Below are positions 18,295 through 28,275 of a DNA stretch of 49,699 bases, piece by piece. The stretch's first letter is position 1, and every line of letters starts with the position of its first letter. Made by a program: the position numbers and the translations under genes. The notes under the pieces were generated by a model, which was not told where the DNA came from, ran no database searches, and saw nothing but the letters and a program-made list of their open reading frames with translations. The stretch is from a virus: IMG/VR virus record IMGVR_UViG_3300025168_000133, positions 1-49,699 of that record; one strand, written 5' to 3'.

Positions 18295-21200
18295 TTACGG
18301 AACTTGAAGAAAGTTATCACAAGCTGGGCAGTCTGTATGTATCGCCCAATCCTGAACTAGGTTCACATTTACCAGTATACTCGCGGCACCTCCACCACCC
18401 GCCATCATTTGTGGACTAACTCCAGGAGTTCCAAGCCCCATGTATTCATAACACGGTTGTTCTGGCCATTGATTAACTTGATAAACACCACCTCCAGTTA
18501 AGCTAAACGATAGTACGTCTCCTACGTTAAGGGTTCCAACGTTATTGGTAATGTAGTTAAAGTGATTATTACTTGCTGAACACGTGTACGATAAAGATGG
18601 TCCTGCCCATCTACCAAATTGGATGATTTCCCCAGTAACGCAATTTCTAAACTCGTGCCACGAGCAGTAAGTGCAACTACCATCATCAACCGTAGCGCTG
18701 TTGTTATAGTTTGCTGCTAAAGGATCAGTACAACCAGGCACCGCAGTATACGTACAACTACCGTCATCAACATTAGCCAGTGGGTCGTAATTGTTTGCGT
18801 TTGGATCCGTACACCCCTCTATAACAGAAGGATAAGTACAACTACCATCATCAACGGTTGCGGCTGAATCGTAGTTTAACGCTAAGGGATCCGTACAGCC
18901 AAATATCGCGTAAACACAACTACCATCATCTACCATTGCTGTTGGATCATAGTTAGTTGCCGTTGGATCCATACAACCACGTACAATAGGGTATGTACAA
19001 GAACCATCATCAACAGTAGCAGTAGCGTCATAGTTTGTTGCTGTTGGATCCGTACATCCTGAAACAGGAAGATAAGTACAACTTCCATCATCTACCGTTG
19101 CAAGAGAGTTGTAATTTGTTGCGCTTGAATCTGTACATCCTACTACAGTCGCAGCCGCGCAGGGTAGACATTCTCCAGTTACAACGTTGGTTACTCCTAA
19201 TCCTTGGAAATTAAACGCAGCTGTATCCACAGTTTCGCACGATCCTTTTATATAATTAAACCACTTACCTTCTTTTTCTATAAATTCATTTAACGTTCCG
19301 TCTTGTTTGTCTGTGTGTATATCTTCTACGTACCAACCTTTCTTTTCGTATAAGTTGTAATAATCGTTGTCAACTAAATTTATATCTACCTTGGTTTGAC
19401 TACCTTCATAGTTTAAAGTGTTAAAATTCTTAACAACGTCTGGTTGTTTGTTTAATATAGGTGTTACGGATGACTCTGTAAACGGATTAGCAACAAGATC
19501 AGTATAAAAAGTATTCCTAGTTTCTGGTGTTGTTTCTTGGTGGTGTTTCCACAAAGTTCCTTCCATCATAGTGTAATACTGATTAACACTACTAATAGCA
19601 AACTCAGGTACAAACGATTTAAAACTTACCCATCCTTTTGCCATCTCGTTGTAAGTTACTGTCCTTGCGTACTCTGGATATTCACAACAACCTTCACAAG
19701 AGGCAGTGGCGTTAGGATCGTAATTTAACGCTCTAGAATCGGTACAACCTATTAGCGCTCTGCCTCCGTCCTCTCTGTTCTCTCCGTATGACCTAGCACG
19801 CACAGAGGTACCACGAGATAAATTACCTCTGTATAGGTTTTTAAACATAGTTAGATTGTAGTTTCCTTTGTGTGCGTCATAACTTCCAAGTAGCACTTGG
19901 TTAAGTGGTAAATTATCTCTGAAATAATCATGCATTCCAGCGTCTGATATTGGTGTTATTCCGTCCATAGATAATCTTATTACAGCTCCTCTTTGTTTGT
20001 CTGTAAAATAAGCTCTAAATGATTCCGCAGCAAATGATTCTGGATTTTTAGATATACCGTAATTACCTCTAAAAGGCTCTGCTGTTCCTAAAACTCTATT
20101 AGTAGCCAATAACTGCGTGTTACCATCTGCGTTGTAAAGAATATCTTTATCTACAAATACTTTTATAATTTTATCTTCACAAAGTGTTATAAGATCTTTA
20201 TCTCTAGCGTATAATTTTTGTATACTACCGTAAGATGGCATTAAATCTTTTGTTATTTTTTCAGCTTGTATAAATTGATTTAAATTATTTATTCCGCTTA
20301 TAGAATTGTATATTCCAGAATATATCAATCCGTGTTTTCTTCTTTCTTCTTCGTACGGTTCTTCTAATACGGTTGATGCTTTTACTCCATTTAAAATAAA
20401 CGATTCATTAAAATCATCTCTAACTCTATTAGATTCAACTCCATTTCCAAAAGAAAAACAATTATAATATGATAACCCAACTTTTTCTTGGTAAGAATTA
20501 TCTCTTATTCTTAATTTAGTTATATAAAAATCTGGGCCGGTGGTGCTTATCTCTGTAACGCCATCTATTACCGCGGACGTGTAACTACCGTCTTCTCTCC
20601 AAAACCAAAGATAATGAGTTCCATATATAGTGCTTTGATCACTCCAACCCATAGCGTCGTTACTAGTCGTAAGTCCTTGGCCACTTGGGTTTGTTATTAA
20701 ACCTGGGCCAAATAATTCTAACTCATTACCTTCCCATGATTTCACTTTTAGAAATAAATCATAAGCGCCACCGTAAAGATTGTTTTGAGAATTATAATCT
20801 ACTAAACTATTTATAACGCTACAAGTAACTTTAGTGCCTATAGGCGCTAAAAGATGTCCTTTATCACCATCTAATCCAATAGGTAAAGCGTCACTTGCTT
20901 CGTAATATATATTTAAATCAACATCTTCGTCGGCTTCTGTTTCAAATATAGCTGGGGAAGTTGGTAGGGTATTAGCTCCTGGTTCTATATAATCATCAAC
21001 AAATCTAATGACTTGAGCGGTGTCGTTGTCTGCTGTGTCAGGAAAAATATCGATTTGATTTATAGTACTATCGTTATCATCGTGATCCCAACTAATTGAA
21101 CTATTTGTAGTAGTGTCTTTATCTACTTGTAGTATATAAGTCGTTCTTCTGTTATTTGCCTTACCAAATCTTACTACGGCATCTTTAAAATTTTGCCACG

Positions 21201-24200
21201 GGCCATCTTTAAATGGAACTGTGTGATATTGGTAACCATTACCATCTAAGTAATCCATCATTCTCTGCATCCAATAAGATACGCTTCCAGTTCCATTTGA
21301 ATCTTTTGCAAATAAGTTACCTGCATCGTAAGTATGTATACCGTTCACAAAAACTGCTGGTGATGGATTCCAAGAAGTGTGGTTGTAAATTCTTTTTACA
21401 TGTACTCGTTTTATAGTGTAAATTTCATTATTGGTATCTCCAACTATCATAAATCTACTACCGGATTCTAATCTATTTACAATAGATTGCGCAGATGGAT
21501 TTAAATAACCAGGTTCCCATTGTTGGTAATAATCTTCTTGTTGGGCTGGGGTTAAAGAATTGAAGTGAACGGAGTTACCATTAACCGTTGGAAATACCCA
21601 ATTCCCGTCGTTTTGCGAAGGATATATACCATCCCTATAAATAGAAGTTGCTCTAATTCTATCAAACGCGTGAAATAACATTGTGTGGAATCTATCTGCT
21701 CGAGATGAACTCGAGTCATCAAAATTTGTCATATCGTAATCAGCTTGGTCGAAGTCCCCATCGTGTAAATCTACGCCTGGAGCTAAAAAAGAAAGATGTA
21801 TCCAATTTCCACCGTCGTCTACAGGTTCGTAAGTTGTATCCCAAGACGCGGGAGGAGGATCATACAACGGGTCCATCGAGCTTCCACCAGCTGTATTTCC
21901 CCATTGTCCGTTGTTTACTGGGTCTATAACAGTTTCGCTCCATAATCTAGGGCCACCTCCGTTTGCAAAAGGGGCTCCAGTTTGATCTACTATAGAATTG
22001 TATGGAATTGAGTCGATTGAAGAATTACTCGTAACACTAGGGTGGGGTGTAGTCGGCGTTCCAGCGCCTCCTAAAGTTGGGGTGATAACAGCTTCAAATC
22101 CATTTACATACTCAGTATTTTGCGTAATAGTAAACGGTCCACCTGGAGGCCCTGCTTTGTTAGCTAAAATATCTCCCTTCCACATTTTTCCTGATTGCCT
22201 AGCGTTTCTAGTGTCATTTGATTGGGCCGCTACAAATGTCGCGTTATCCAAAAACCACCCCCCAGTATTGTTAACACCTGTATCAAAAGCAGCGTTTTTT
22301 CTCCACGCGGATTCATCAGAAACTCCACGGGCAGCGAGTTGCGTGGGGGTCATTACCGTGTTAGAGCCAGTCCAAGAGTTTAAGGTGTTGTATACACCCG
22401 GCACTGGACCAACCCAACTACCTGACGCGTCAAACAATTGAAACGCTTTTAACTTCGCCAGAACTTGAAAGGCGTATATATCCTGTGTTGAAGGTATTAG
22501 ATACGTTTGCGTCACTGGATTTGAAACGATTTTAACAAAAAATCTACCTTCAAATTCAATAGGATTTTTTTCTTCTAGTTTGTATATGGTAATAGTTAAT
22601 CCCTTATTGTAATTCAATACTCCAACGGAACTTTCTACCCAACTATCTGAATCTTGTATAACTTTTCTTAACACCATGTTGTACTGTAAGTCTCCTCCGT
22701 TGTCTTCCACCGAGAATCCAGTAACAAAATATTTTTCCGATTTTATATTGTTACCACTTTCTACGATAGTAAATTGAACTGCTAGTCTATCGCTTTTACT
22801 AAGATCTTCTAGGGCTAATCCGTTTTCATCATCTACCCAAGTATCTTTATCTATTAATAAACGTTTAACTCCAGCACCTGGTTGAGCAGATATATCTTGA
22901 AACAAATTATCTAAATTAATTTGACTTCCTCCAGCGCTACCTAAAGCGACGTAATCATATTTAATAGATTCCGGAGCTTCGTTTTTAATATCTATAATTT
23001 TGATTTTGTTTTCTATAGGTATTATTTCTTCTATATCAACTTGTTTCTTAATAGAAAAGTAATCACCTATTTCAATTTTATTTCTATCTGAAGACGGAAA
23101 AGAAACCCATAAATTCTCGTCTCCAGCGGCTTTGTAAACTCTGTCTAAGGTAAGGTTGTAGTATTCTCCGGTGGTTTGTTTTATAAAATACTTAAAATAA
23201 CGAGCCCAAGATGGTTGATTCCCTGTTAAACTAGCTATTAGTCTTGTTGAATCATCCGCAGCTCCATCAAATCCAGCTGTGTTATCCCAGTCAAAAGGTA
23301 TGTGATGCGAAGCGTTTTTACTTGTTAATACTGGGGTTTCTCTTCCGTATTTATCTCCGTAAACAATTCCTAAATAATAAGTTCTTAATGATTTTATAGA
23401 TTTCTCTGCTCGATTGTTAGTAAAAGTAACAGGTAGCGGCAAACAGCAGTTTCCTACTTGCCCTTCTCTTAAATAATCTCTATATTCAGAATTTAATGTT
23501 ATCGAAGGTGTAGATATATCCCCGTAAATATCTTTCAAACTATAGTTTTGTAAATAATTTCCGTAAATAATTCTATTAGCTGTTATTTCTTGTGAAAGTG
23601 CTTTTCTAGGAACGTTATCCCAAGGTCGTAACATTTGATTGTCTGGTAAAGCGGCGTATATATTTTCTGTGGTTACTTTGTATAGTCCAGATTTTCCTCT
23701 TAAGTTACTTGCTAATGAATTAATTGGGGGGAGGGGGGGTGGCACTTGTCCTACTACGTGAGAATCGATAATATGTACTCCGTCGTAAGCATTGTCGTAA
23801 TCGTGCCAATGCGTTGATCCAGGTAACGTAGTGTCGATTTTAGCGCTATCTATAGAGTATATAGTTGTAGACCTTTCTTTTTTAAATAGAATATCTACTT
23901 GCACAACATCATTAGGTGTGTCCTCACGAATAAAATCTTTTATAGTTAAAGACGTTGCTCTACTTTCCATTCCTTGGTTAAACGGATCGTCTGTTGGGTG
24001 AAAGTAAAATTGTCCAGCTAGAAATATTGGCACAGTAAAAGGAGAGTAAGCGGAGTATTCACCATCAACATATTTCCATCTAGTAGCGAATCTTATAAGT
24101 TCTTTTTCAAATAGCGGGTCAGTTTCAGGTATTTGCGTAGCGTTAAATAATAATATTTCATTTTCGTATATCCTATCTGTTTCTATGATCTTTAAATCCC

Positions 24201-25083
24201 AAATTACAGAGTTCCACGTGGTTGTGTATCCGGCGTTCCAAACTCCTAATCCTTGTCCTGGACCGTTCGGGACAAGAGTCTGACCAATAACCTCAACTTT
24301 AACTTGGTAGTTATAAGGTAGACTACCAGGTTCACTATCTAAACTTAATACAAATTCGTCTCCCACCATGTACGGCCAAAGAGCATCATTAGGTACGTTG
24401 GTAGGTGTCATTTGCGAATATCTCCACGGCCCATCGTCAAATTGAAACTCAGTGCCCGCTACCATATCATAAAAATTTAATTCTATCGAAGTAGTTATAG
24501 GTTCATAAGGGTTGTTGTCAAAAAGAACAACTGGAGCTCTTTGTGGTCTTTTACGTATTACTGTAATGTGATCTTCTGTTATTGCTCCAACAGAAACACC
24601 TTTAACAAACATATTACTATGCGTACTTAAATCGGTGTGGTTGTTCAATTTAAGTGTATCTATATTTATTTTTCTTGGCTCGTTAACGTTGTCTGTCCAA
24701 AAAAGCAAACCATCAACTATGTTTATTCCGGTTATAATGTTAAGAGGATCAAACCTCAGAACGTTTCTAGGGACATCTACTAATATAGGCGTAACGGTTC
24801 CATCGTCACTGTACTCTATAATAGCGTCAACGCTACCAGTAATAAACCAATAAAAAACATCGTTTTTTTCGTCAGCTATAGCCCCAACGCACATAAAGTC
24901 GGTTAAATTTAAGCCATCAACACGTATATTACCTAATATGTTTTGTACCGTTCCAATTTCTGAAGACTCAGAAGTAGAAACCTGTACGTTCATAGCGTCT
25001 CTAAACTGTCCATTAGGTACTAATCTCTCGTCGAGATCTTTATTCATTACACCTTTATGAAAAATATTCTTAATCTCTGGCAT
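18295..25083 (-). CDS. Tail stabilisation/tubular-type protein with C-terminal DDGSC repeats
   Basis: The N-terminus (NIFHKGVMNKDLDERLVPNG, then FRDAMNVQVSTSESSEIGTV) is the hallmark start of the crAss-like/P22-type tail stabilisation protein, the beta-propeller that closes the neck and forms the tail barrel. At 2262 residues it is much longer than a typical T7 gp12. One isolated Cys repeat lies near residue 1780, and six consecutive GCTDPxAxNYxPxA..VDDGSC repeats lie at about 1980-2140. The last about 120 residues are a domain shared with the neighbouring 321-aa protein. The gene is downstream of the two connector candidates, with three bases between. The C-terminal extension looks like an appended adhesin. 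A C6/C7 homopolymer pair (coding strand) encodes a proline-rich linker near residue 450. Confidence 0.8.
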   Translation of the reverse strand: MPEIKNIFHKGVMNKDLDERLVPNGQFRDAMNVQVSTSESSEIGTVQNILGNIRVDGLNLTDFMCVGAIADEKNDVFYWFITGSVDAIIEYSDDGTVTPILVDVPRNVLRFDPLNIITGINIVDGLLFWTDNVNEPRKINIDTLKLNNHTDLSTHSNMFVKGVSVGAITEDHITVIRKRPQRAPVVLFDNNPYEPITTSIELNFYDMVAGTEFQFDDGPWRYSQMTPTNVPNDALWPYMVGDEFVLSLDSEPGSLPYNYQVKVEVIGQTLVPNGPGQGLGVWNAGYTTTWNSVIWDLKIIETDRIYENEILLFNATQIPETDPLFEKELIRFATRWKYVDGEYSAYSPFTVPIFLAGQFYFHPTDDPFNQGMESRATSLTIKDFIREDTPNDVVQVDILFKKERSTTIYSIDSAKIDTTLPGSTHWHDYDNAYDGVHIIDSHVVGQVPPPLPPINSLASNLRGKSGLYKVTTENIYAALPDNQMLRPWDNVPRKALSQEITANRIIYGNYLQNYSLKDIYGDISTPSITLNSEYRDYLREGQVGNCCLPLPVTFTNNRAEKSIKSLRTYYLGIVYGDKYGRETPVLTSKNASHHIPFDWDNTAGFDGAADDSTRLIASLTGNQPSWARYFKYFIKQTTGEYYNLTLDRVYKAAGDENLWVSFPSSDRNKIEIGDYFSIKKQVDIEEIIPIENKIKIIDIKNEAPESIKYDYVALGSAGGSQINLDNLFQDISAQPGAGVKRLLIDKDTWVDDENGLALEDLSKSDRLAVQFTIVESGNNIKSEKYFVTGFSVEDNGGDLQYNMVLRKVIQDSDSWVESSVGVLNYNKGLTITIYKLEEKNPIEFEGRFFVKIVSNPVTQTYLIPSTQDIYAFQVLAKLKAFQLFDASGSWVGPVPGVYNTLNSWTGSNTVMTPTQLAARGVSDESAWRKNAAFDTGVNNTGGWFLDNATFVAAQSNDTRNARQSGKMWKGDILANKAGPPGGPFTITQNTEYVNGFEAVITPTLGGAGTPTTPHPSVTSNSSIDSIPYNSIVDQTGAPFANGGGPRLWSETVIDPVNNGQWGNTAGGSSMDPLYDPPPASWDTTYEPVDDGGNWIHLSFLAPGVDLHDGDFDQADYDMTNFDDSSSSRADRFHTMLFHAFDRIRATSIYRDGIYPSQNDGNWVFPTVNGNSVHFNSLTPAQQEDYYQQWEPGYLNPSAQSIVNRLESGSRFMIVGDTNNEIYTIKRVHVKRIYNHTSWNPSPAVFVNGIHTYDAGNLFAKDSNGTGSVSYWMQRMMDYLDGNGYQYHTVPFKDGPWQNFKDAVVRFGKANNRRTTYILQVDKDTTTNSSISWDHDDNDSTINQIDIFPDTADNDTAQVIRFVDDYIEPGANTLPTSPAIFETEADEDVDLNIYYEASDALPIGLDGDKGHLLAPIGTKVTCSVINSLVDYNSQNNLYGGAYDLFLKVKSWEGNELELFGPGLITNPSGQGLTTSNDAMGWSDQSTIYGTHYLWFWREDGSYTSAVIDGVTEISTTGPDFYITKLRIRDNSYQEKVGLSYYNCFSFGNGVESNRVRDDFNESFILNGVKASTVLEEPYEEERRKHGLIYSGIYNSISGINNLNQFIQAEKITKDLMPSYGSIQKLYARDKDLITLCEDKIIKVFVDKDILYNADGNTQLLATNRVLGTAEPFRGNYGISKNPESFAAESFRAYFTDKQRGAVIRLSMDGITPISDAGMHDYFRDNLPLNQVLLGSYDAHKGNYNLTMFKNLYRGNLSRGTSVRARSYGENREDGGRALIGCTDSRALNYDPNATASCEGCCEYPEYARTVTYNEMAKGWVSFKSFVPEFAISSVNQYYTMMEGTLWKHHQETTPETRNTFYTDLVANPFTESSVTPILNKQPDVVKNFNTLNYEGSQTKVDINLVDNDYYNLYEKKGWYVEDIHTDKQDGTLNEFIEKEGKWFNYIKGSCETVDTAAFNFQGLGVTNVVTGECLPCAAATVVGCTDSSATNYNSLATVDDGSCTYLPVSGCTDPTATNYDATATVDDGSCTYPIVRGCMDPTATNYDPTAMVDDGSCVYAIFGCTDPLALNYDSAATVDDGSCTYPSVIEGCTDPNANNYDPLANVDDGSCTYTAVPGCTDPLAANYNNSATVDDGSCTYCSWHEFRNCVTGEIIQFGRWAGPSLSYTCSASNNHFNYITNNVGTLNVGDVLSFSLTGGGVYQVNQWPEQPCYEYMGLGTPGVSPQMMAGGGGAASILVNVNLVQDWAIHTDCPACDNFLQVP

Positions 25084-25086
25084 GTT

Positions 25087-26415
25087 TTAGTGTTTAATCC
25101 ATTTAGATTTACCTCTTAATACTTGAGTAATTTCCTCTAATTTAATATTTGATAATCTTAATTTAGCTTGCCTTATAGCCGCAAACTTTTCTTTTTTAAA
25201 TCTAGGGACTAGTTGTTGTCCAGCAATAGTAGTAGAAAGTATTGCGTAAGCAATAGATTTATACATAGCTTCTTCCGCGAATTTGTGCACTTGCATTTCT
25301 CCGTCGGTACCGAGACTATCGCTTATATAATCTAAAACTATCGTTCTACCCGATAGATCAGAGCTAAAGTGAATCAATCCTCTTTGTGTGTCTATAAAAT
25401 AAGTTCCGTTAGTTTGCGCGTGAGAAGGTTCTAATCCATATCTTTGACCTATATTCAAATCGTAAACATCGGTATCGTAATTATAAGCCGCGGCATCGCT
25501 AGTACCACTGGTGTTGTTGTTAGATTGATAACTATTCCAAGTTGTAGAGTTTGTAAGCGTTGATATAAAAGTCACCTCGTTTGTTGTTCCTGTCGATGCC
25601 GTAGTTGAATCGCTTGATGTTGTTATAACAGCACCATTGACATCGGTAACCGTTGTTCCATTCGGAAAGTCTTCGTGAGATACTAACATTCCAACCGTTA
25701 TATTAGAAACGTCTGTATTTGGTGATTGTGTTATTTTATTGTCAGCTAAACTCCATGTAACGTTTTCTAACACAAAAGAAGATTCTTGTTCTAATATTAA
25801 AGAACCATCTTGAGGTGCAAACGTAAGAGTTTCAGTACCTGTATAAGTTACAGCATTGTTAATTTCTATTGTTGTTATACCGCTGGCGTTAGACGTAGCA
25901 ACCACCAACGATCCGACAGGTACGCTAGGTCCAGAAACAACCATCCCGACCAATATATTTAAATACTCGTCGTCTAAAACTATTGTTGTATCGTTTGTAA
26001 CGTCATCCAAAGTACCAATAGCTGTTAAAGCATATTCGCTATCTGAGTTTTGTAAAATTGGGGTTGGATTTTGAGTGTGTTTAGTGGGATAAAGAGGGTG
26101 TTTAATACCAGAACTATCAGTCCATAATACTCTTGTGTAGTCAACATAATCATGAGGAAGTATCATTGTGTTGGACGGAGGTAGTGTTATTTCTTGAGAT
26201 TTAATAGATTTAAAAGTATCAAACGACAATTCTTGCATAGCTCTTTGTGCGTGGAAAGCTACATCTGTCTTTTTTACCTTAGGTATTATTTTGTTTTCTC
26301 CCGTGTAAGCTATAATAAATTGATTTATAATATCTTCTAAAGAAGTAAACTGATAATTACCGTAATTATTACCTTGGTAATACGATTGTTGTGTAGTATT
26401 ATCTAATAATCCCAT
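25087..26415 (-). CDS. Tail tubular/ring connector protein candidate
   Basis: This protein of 442 residues begins with a helical domain (SLEDIINQFIIAYTGENKII, HAQRAMQELSFDTFKS), which is the pattern I recognise from neck or tail-tubular A-type proteins of crAss-like and marine podoviruses. A Thr/Ser-rich beta middle region (about residues 115-310) appears to be an insertion. The C-terminal helical part ends RGKSKWIKH, also typical of this group. It sits between a 236-aa connector candidate and the stabilisation protein, with gaps of only three to four bases. Assignment to a ring or tube is by recognition and gene order. Confidence 0.65.
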   Translation of the reverse strand: MGLLDNTTQQSYYQGNNYGNYQFTSLEDIINQFIIAYTGENKIIPKVKKTDVAFHAQRAMQELSFDTFKSIKSQEITLPPSNTMILPHDYVDYTRVLWTDSSGIKHPLYPTKHTQNPTPILQNSDSEYALTAIGTLDDVTNDTTIVLDDEYLNILVGMVVSGPSVPVGSLVVATSNASGITTIEINNAVTYTGTETLTFAPQDGSLILEQESSFVLENVTWSLADNKITQSPNTDVSNITVGMLVSHEDFPNGTTVTDVNGAVITTSSDSTTASTGTTNEVTFISTLTNSTTWNSYQSNNNTSGTSDAAAYNYDTDVYDLNIGQRYGLEPSHAQTNGTYFIDTQRGLIHFSSDLSGRTIVLDYISDSLGTDGEMQVHKFAEEAMYKSIAYAILSTTIAGQQLVPRFKKEKFAAIRQAKLRLSNIKLEEITQVLRGKSKWIKH

Positions 26416-26419
26416 TTAT

Positions 26420-27130
26420 TTATTGTTTTTCTTGTTGAATATTCTTTGTGTCTTCCGCTGCCGCTGCTTGATATAAATTTGGATCTTTCAGTGTAAATCC
26501 TGCTAAAGTTAATATTTTTAAAACTAATTCCGTTTCTTCGGATGGATGTAAATCAAAATCTTGGTAATCTAAAGCGGTTGCGTTTAATAACGCTTTTTCC
26601 CCAACAACAACGTAGGTCCAGTTTACCTCTCTAGGTGATTGAATATAATCTATATCTGCGGTTGTTAAGGCATTGTTACCAGCTATTTGAACAACACTGT
26701 TTATTGTATCTACCATATAAATAGGCCTTGTTGCTGTCGGTGTAGTCAAGGGACTATTTGGAAACATTCTAAAGTCTTTTCTATTGACACTTTCCATTAT
26801 AGTGTTACCCGATCTAACGCTTGAAAGCCTGTAAAATCTTGGCAATATATTTAGATTACCCGCAACGCCGTTAGGGTTGGCGGCTAAACCCAAAGTAGCG
26901 GTTACTTCAAATACACTTATCTTTTCTTCTAACATATCTACCATATCAGCGTGCATAGTGGTATTTCCTGGTACTCTTAAAAATTGATTTAAATCGTAGA
27001 AGTACTGTTCAAATATATCCATTTGCGCTTGGTTAGCATATAGATTAAACTCTTGAGGAGTAATATATCCTCTTTGTTCTTTGTTTGCTAGAGTCAAAAC
27101 TCTTTGATATACTGTATCTACGTTTATCAT
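26420..27130 (-). CDS. Head-tail adaptor candidate
   Basis: The product is 236 residues. Its N-terminal helical region (VDTVYQRVLTLANKEQRGYI, then TPQEFNLYANQAQMDIFEQY) is a pattern seen in small connector-type genes next to the tail tube in marine podoviruses. The C-terminal part is mixed alpha/beta and ends in a helical, Gln/Glu-rich tail. The gene lies four bases upstream of the 442-aa connector candidate. No catalytic motif is visible. A ring or adaptor function is inferred from order. Confidence 0.6.
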   Translation of the reverse strand: MINVDTVYQRVLTLANKEQRGYITPQEFNLYANQAQMDIFEQYFYDLNQFLRVPGNTTMHADMVDMLEEKISVFEVTATLGLAANPNGVAGNLNILPRFYRLSSVRSGNTIMESVNRKDFRMFPNSPLTTPTATRPIYMVDTINSVVQIAGNNALTTADIDYIQSPREVNWTYVVVGEKALLNATALDYQDFDLHPSEETELVLKILTLAGFTLKDPNLYQAAAAEDTKNIQQEKQ

Positions 27131-27139
27131 AGTATTTTT

Positions 27140-27301
27140 TTATTTTTTATAAGGAAACATTTTATTTAGTTTCTCTTTTCTTTTATTGCAACCGCAATCT
27201 TTTTTTCCTGTATATCTACCTCCAAGTTCAAATAAACTTTTTATACCGGTTACTTTTGTGATTTTTTCTACTGTATCACCTAATCCTTTTGATTTTTCCA
27301 T
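27140..27301 (-). CDS. Small CGC-motif protein
   Basis: This protein of 53 residues starts at ATG 27301. An upstream ATG at 27343 is rejected because the intervening codons are exactly a 10-bp hairpin with a UUCG loop. The protein ends DCGCNKRKEKLNKMFPYKK, a Cys-Gly-Cys basic tail I have seen on small phage proteins near connectors; the two cysteines might bind metal, but two alone are not enough for a classic zinc finger. It is unrecognised otherwise. Confidence 0.55.
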   Translation of the reverse strand: MEKSKGLGDTVEKITKVTGIKSLFELGGRYTGKKDCGCNKRKEKLNKMFPYKK

Positions 27302-27319
27302 ATAATTAAATTTTAATAA

Positions 27320-27343
27320 ATGGTTACCCCGAAGGGCAACCAT
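27320..27343 (-). terminator. Hairpin with UUCG tetraloop between 282-aa and 53-aa genes
   Basis: On the minus strand the RNA folds into a 10-bp stem (AUGGUUGCCC with GGGUAACCAU, one G-U pair) closed by a UUCG tetraloop. It is followed by an A/T-rich run without a clean U-tract (AUUUAUUAAAAUUUAAU). It begins 10 bases after the 282-aa gene. It may be a partial terminator, an RNA-processing or stability element. Confidence 0.6.
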
Positions 27344-27353
27344 ATTATTGTTG

Positions 27354-28202
27354 TTATTGATTTAATCTTTTCTCTATATTAGAGTAGATTTCCATACCTT
27401 CATCAGTTTTAAACCAATGCGCTAAAGCGGTATACGGATGCTCGTCAAACGGTACTGTCATTATTTTTCTACCATTACTTCCCCAAAGAAAATTTCTTTG
27501 ATCAGATGATAGTCTTAATGTGCCATCTTCAACAGCTCTAATACCAAAATTTCTTAGCATTACATTTTCGTCGTCCGCTAGTTCTAAGAACAGCTTAGGG
27601 TTATTCCTTGCGAATACTAATAAATCTCTTCTGAGCTCCTTAGAACTCATCTTAGATACGCTAGAACCTTTTTCAACACGCATAATAGCTTCTGCCATAT
27701 CAATGTCAACGTTTTTAGCGGCAACTAATGCTTCAACTTGTTGTTCTAATATATCTATTTCTTCAGCTGCTAAAGCCGCTGGTTTAAACTCTTCGTATAT
27801 TTTATCTCTGTGCGGGTGATATAAGCTTAGTAGTTTTTGTAAAGTCGCTTGTTCTTTTGGAACAAATAAATTACCAGACCTAAACACAATATGCTCTAAT
27901 CTTTGATCACCTTTCATTTCATCAACAAAAGCAGTTTTTTGATTTTGACAATACTTAAGCTCTCTTTCATATCCTTTTTCTTCGTCAAAATAATAAATAT
28001 CTGTTGCTTTTACAGATCTAGATAATGGTTTTTTACCACCTTTCAACTTGTATAATCTATCTTTTATTTCCCACTCGTTAGAAGGTACTTTTCTTTCTCT
28101 AATTTTTGTTTCTTCAACTAATGGAGTTTCAACTACCACTTGTTTTACATGCTCATCTCCAGGGTCTGCCTGTGGCGAGACTTTTGTTTGTTTTTTTGCC
28201 AT
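27354..28202 (-). CDS. Conserved-type virion protein downstream of capsid gene
   Basis: This protein of 282 residues is charged and mainly helical, with a Lys/Pro-rich start (MAKKQTKVSPQADPGDEHVK). A central helical part around IDILEQQVEALVAAKNVDID suggests a coiled coil, and the end PYTALAHWFKTDEGMEIYSN is well ordered. It has no signal peptide and no known catalytic motif. It lies immediately downstream of the major capsid gene, separated by a strong terminator hairpin, and is itself followed by a second UUCG hairpin. The family seems common in marine phages but I cannot name a function; a head or head-tail joining role fits position. Confidence 0.6.
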   Translation of the reverse strand: MAKKQTKVSPQADPGDEHVKQVVVETPLVEETKIRERKVPSNEWEIKDRLYKLKGGKKPLSRSVKATDIYYFDEEKGYERELKYCQNQKTAFVDEMKGDQRLEHIVFRSGNLFVPKEQATLQKLLSLYHPHRDKIYEEFKPAALAAEEIDILEQQVEALVAAKNVDIDMAEAIMRVEKGSSVSKMSSKELRRDLLVFARNNPKLFLELADDENVMLRNFGIRAVEDGTLRLSSDQRNFLWGSNGRKIMTVPFDEHPYTALAHWFKTDEGMEIYSNIEKRLNQ

Positions 28203-28231
28203 AATATAATATATAATAAAATTAATAAAAT

Positions 28232-28261
28232 AAAAGGCCGAGGCCGAAGCCCCGGTCTTTT
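28232..28261 (-). terminator. Rho-independent terminator after the major capsid gene
   Basis: Minus-strand RNA reads AAAAGACCGGGGC, loop UUCG, then GCCUCGGCCUUUU, giving a 13-position stem with one mismatch and one G-U pair, followed by UUUUAUUUUAUU. GC-rich stem, UUCG loop and U-rich tail are all present, so this is a convincing intrinsic terminator or attenuator. It lies 14 bases past the capsid stop codon and would let capsid mRNA outnumber downstream tail mRNA. Confidence 0.85.
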
Positions 28262-28275
28262 GATATAATAAATGC

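Noticed and set aside
17900-19145. CRISPR array from regularly spaced DNA repeats in tail genes
   Set aside because: The repeats are in-frame coding copies of the GCTDP...DDGSC motif with variable identity, not constant repeats with unique spacers.
27302-27343. Longer start for the 53-aa gene at ATG 27343
   Set aside because: The extra 14 codons coincide with a perfect UUCG hairpin, which explains the sequence better than coding.
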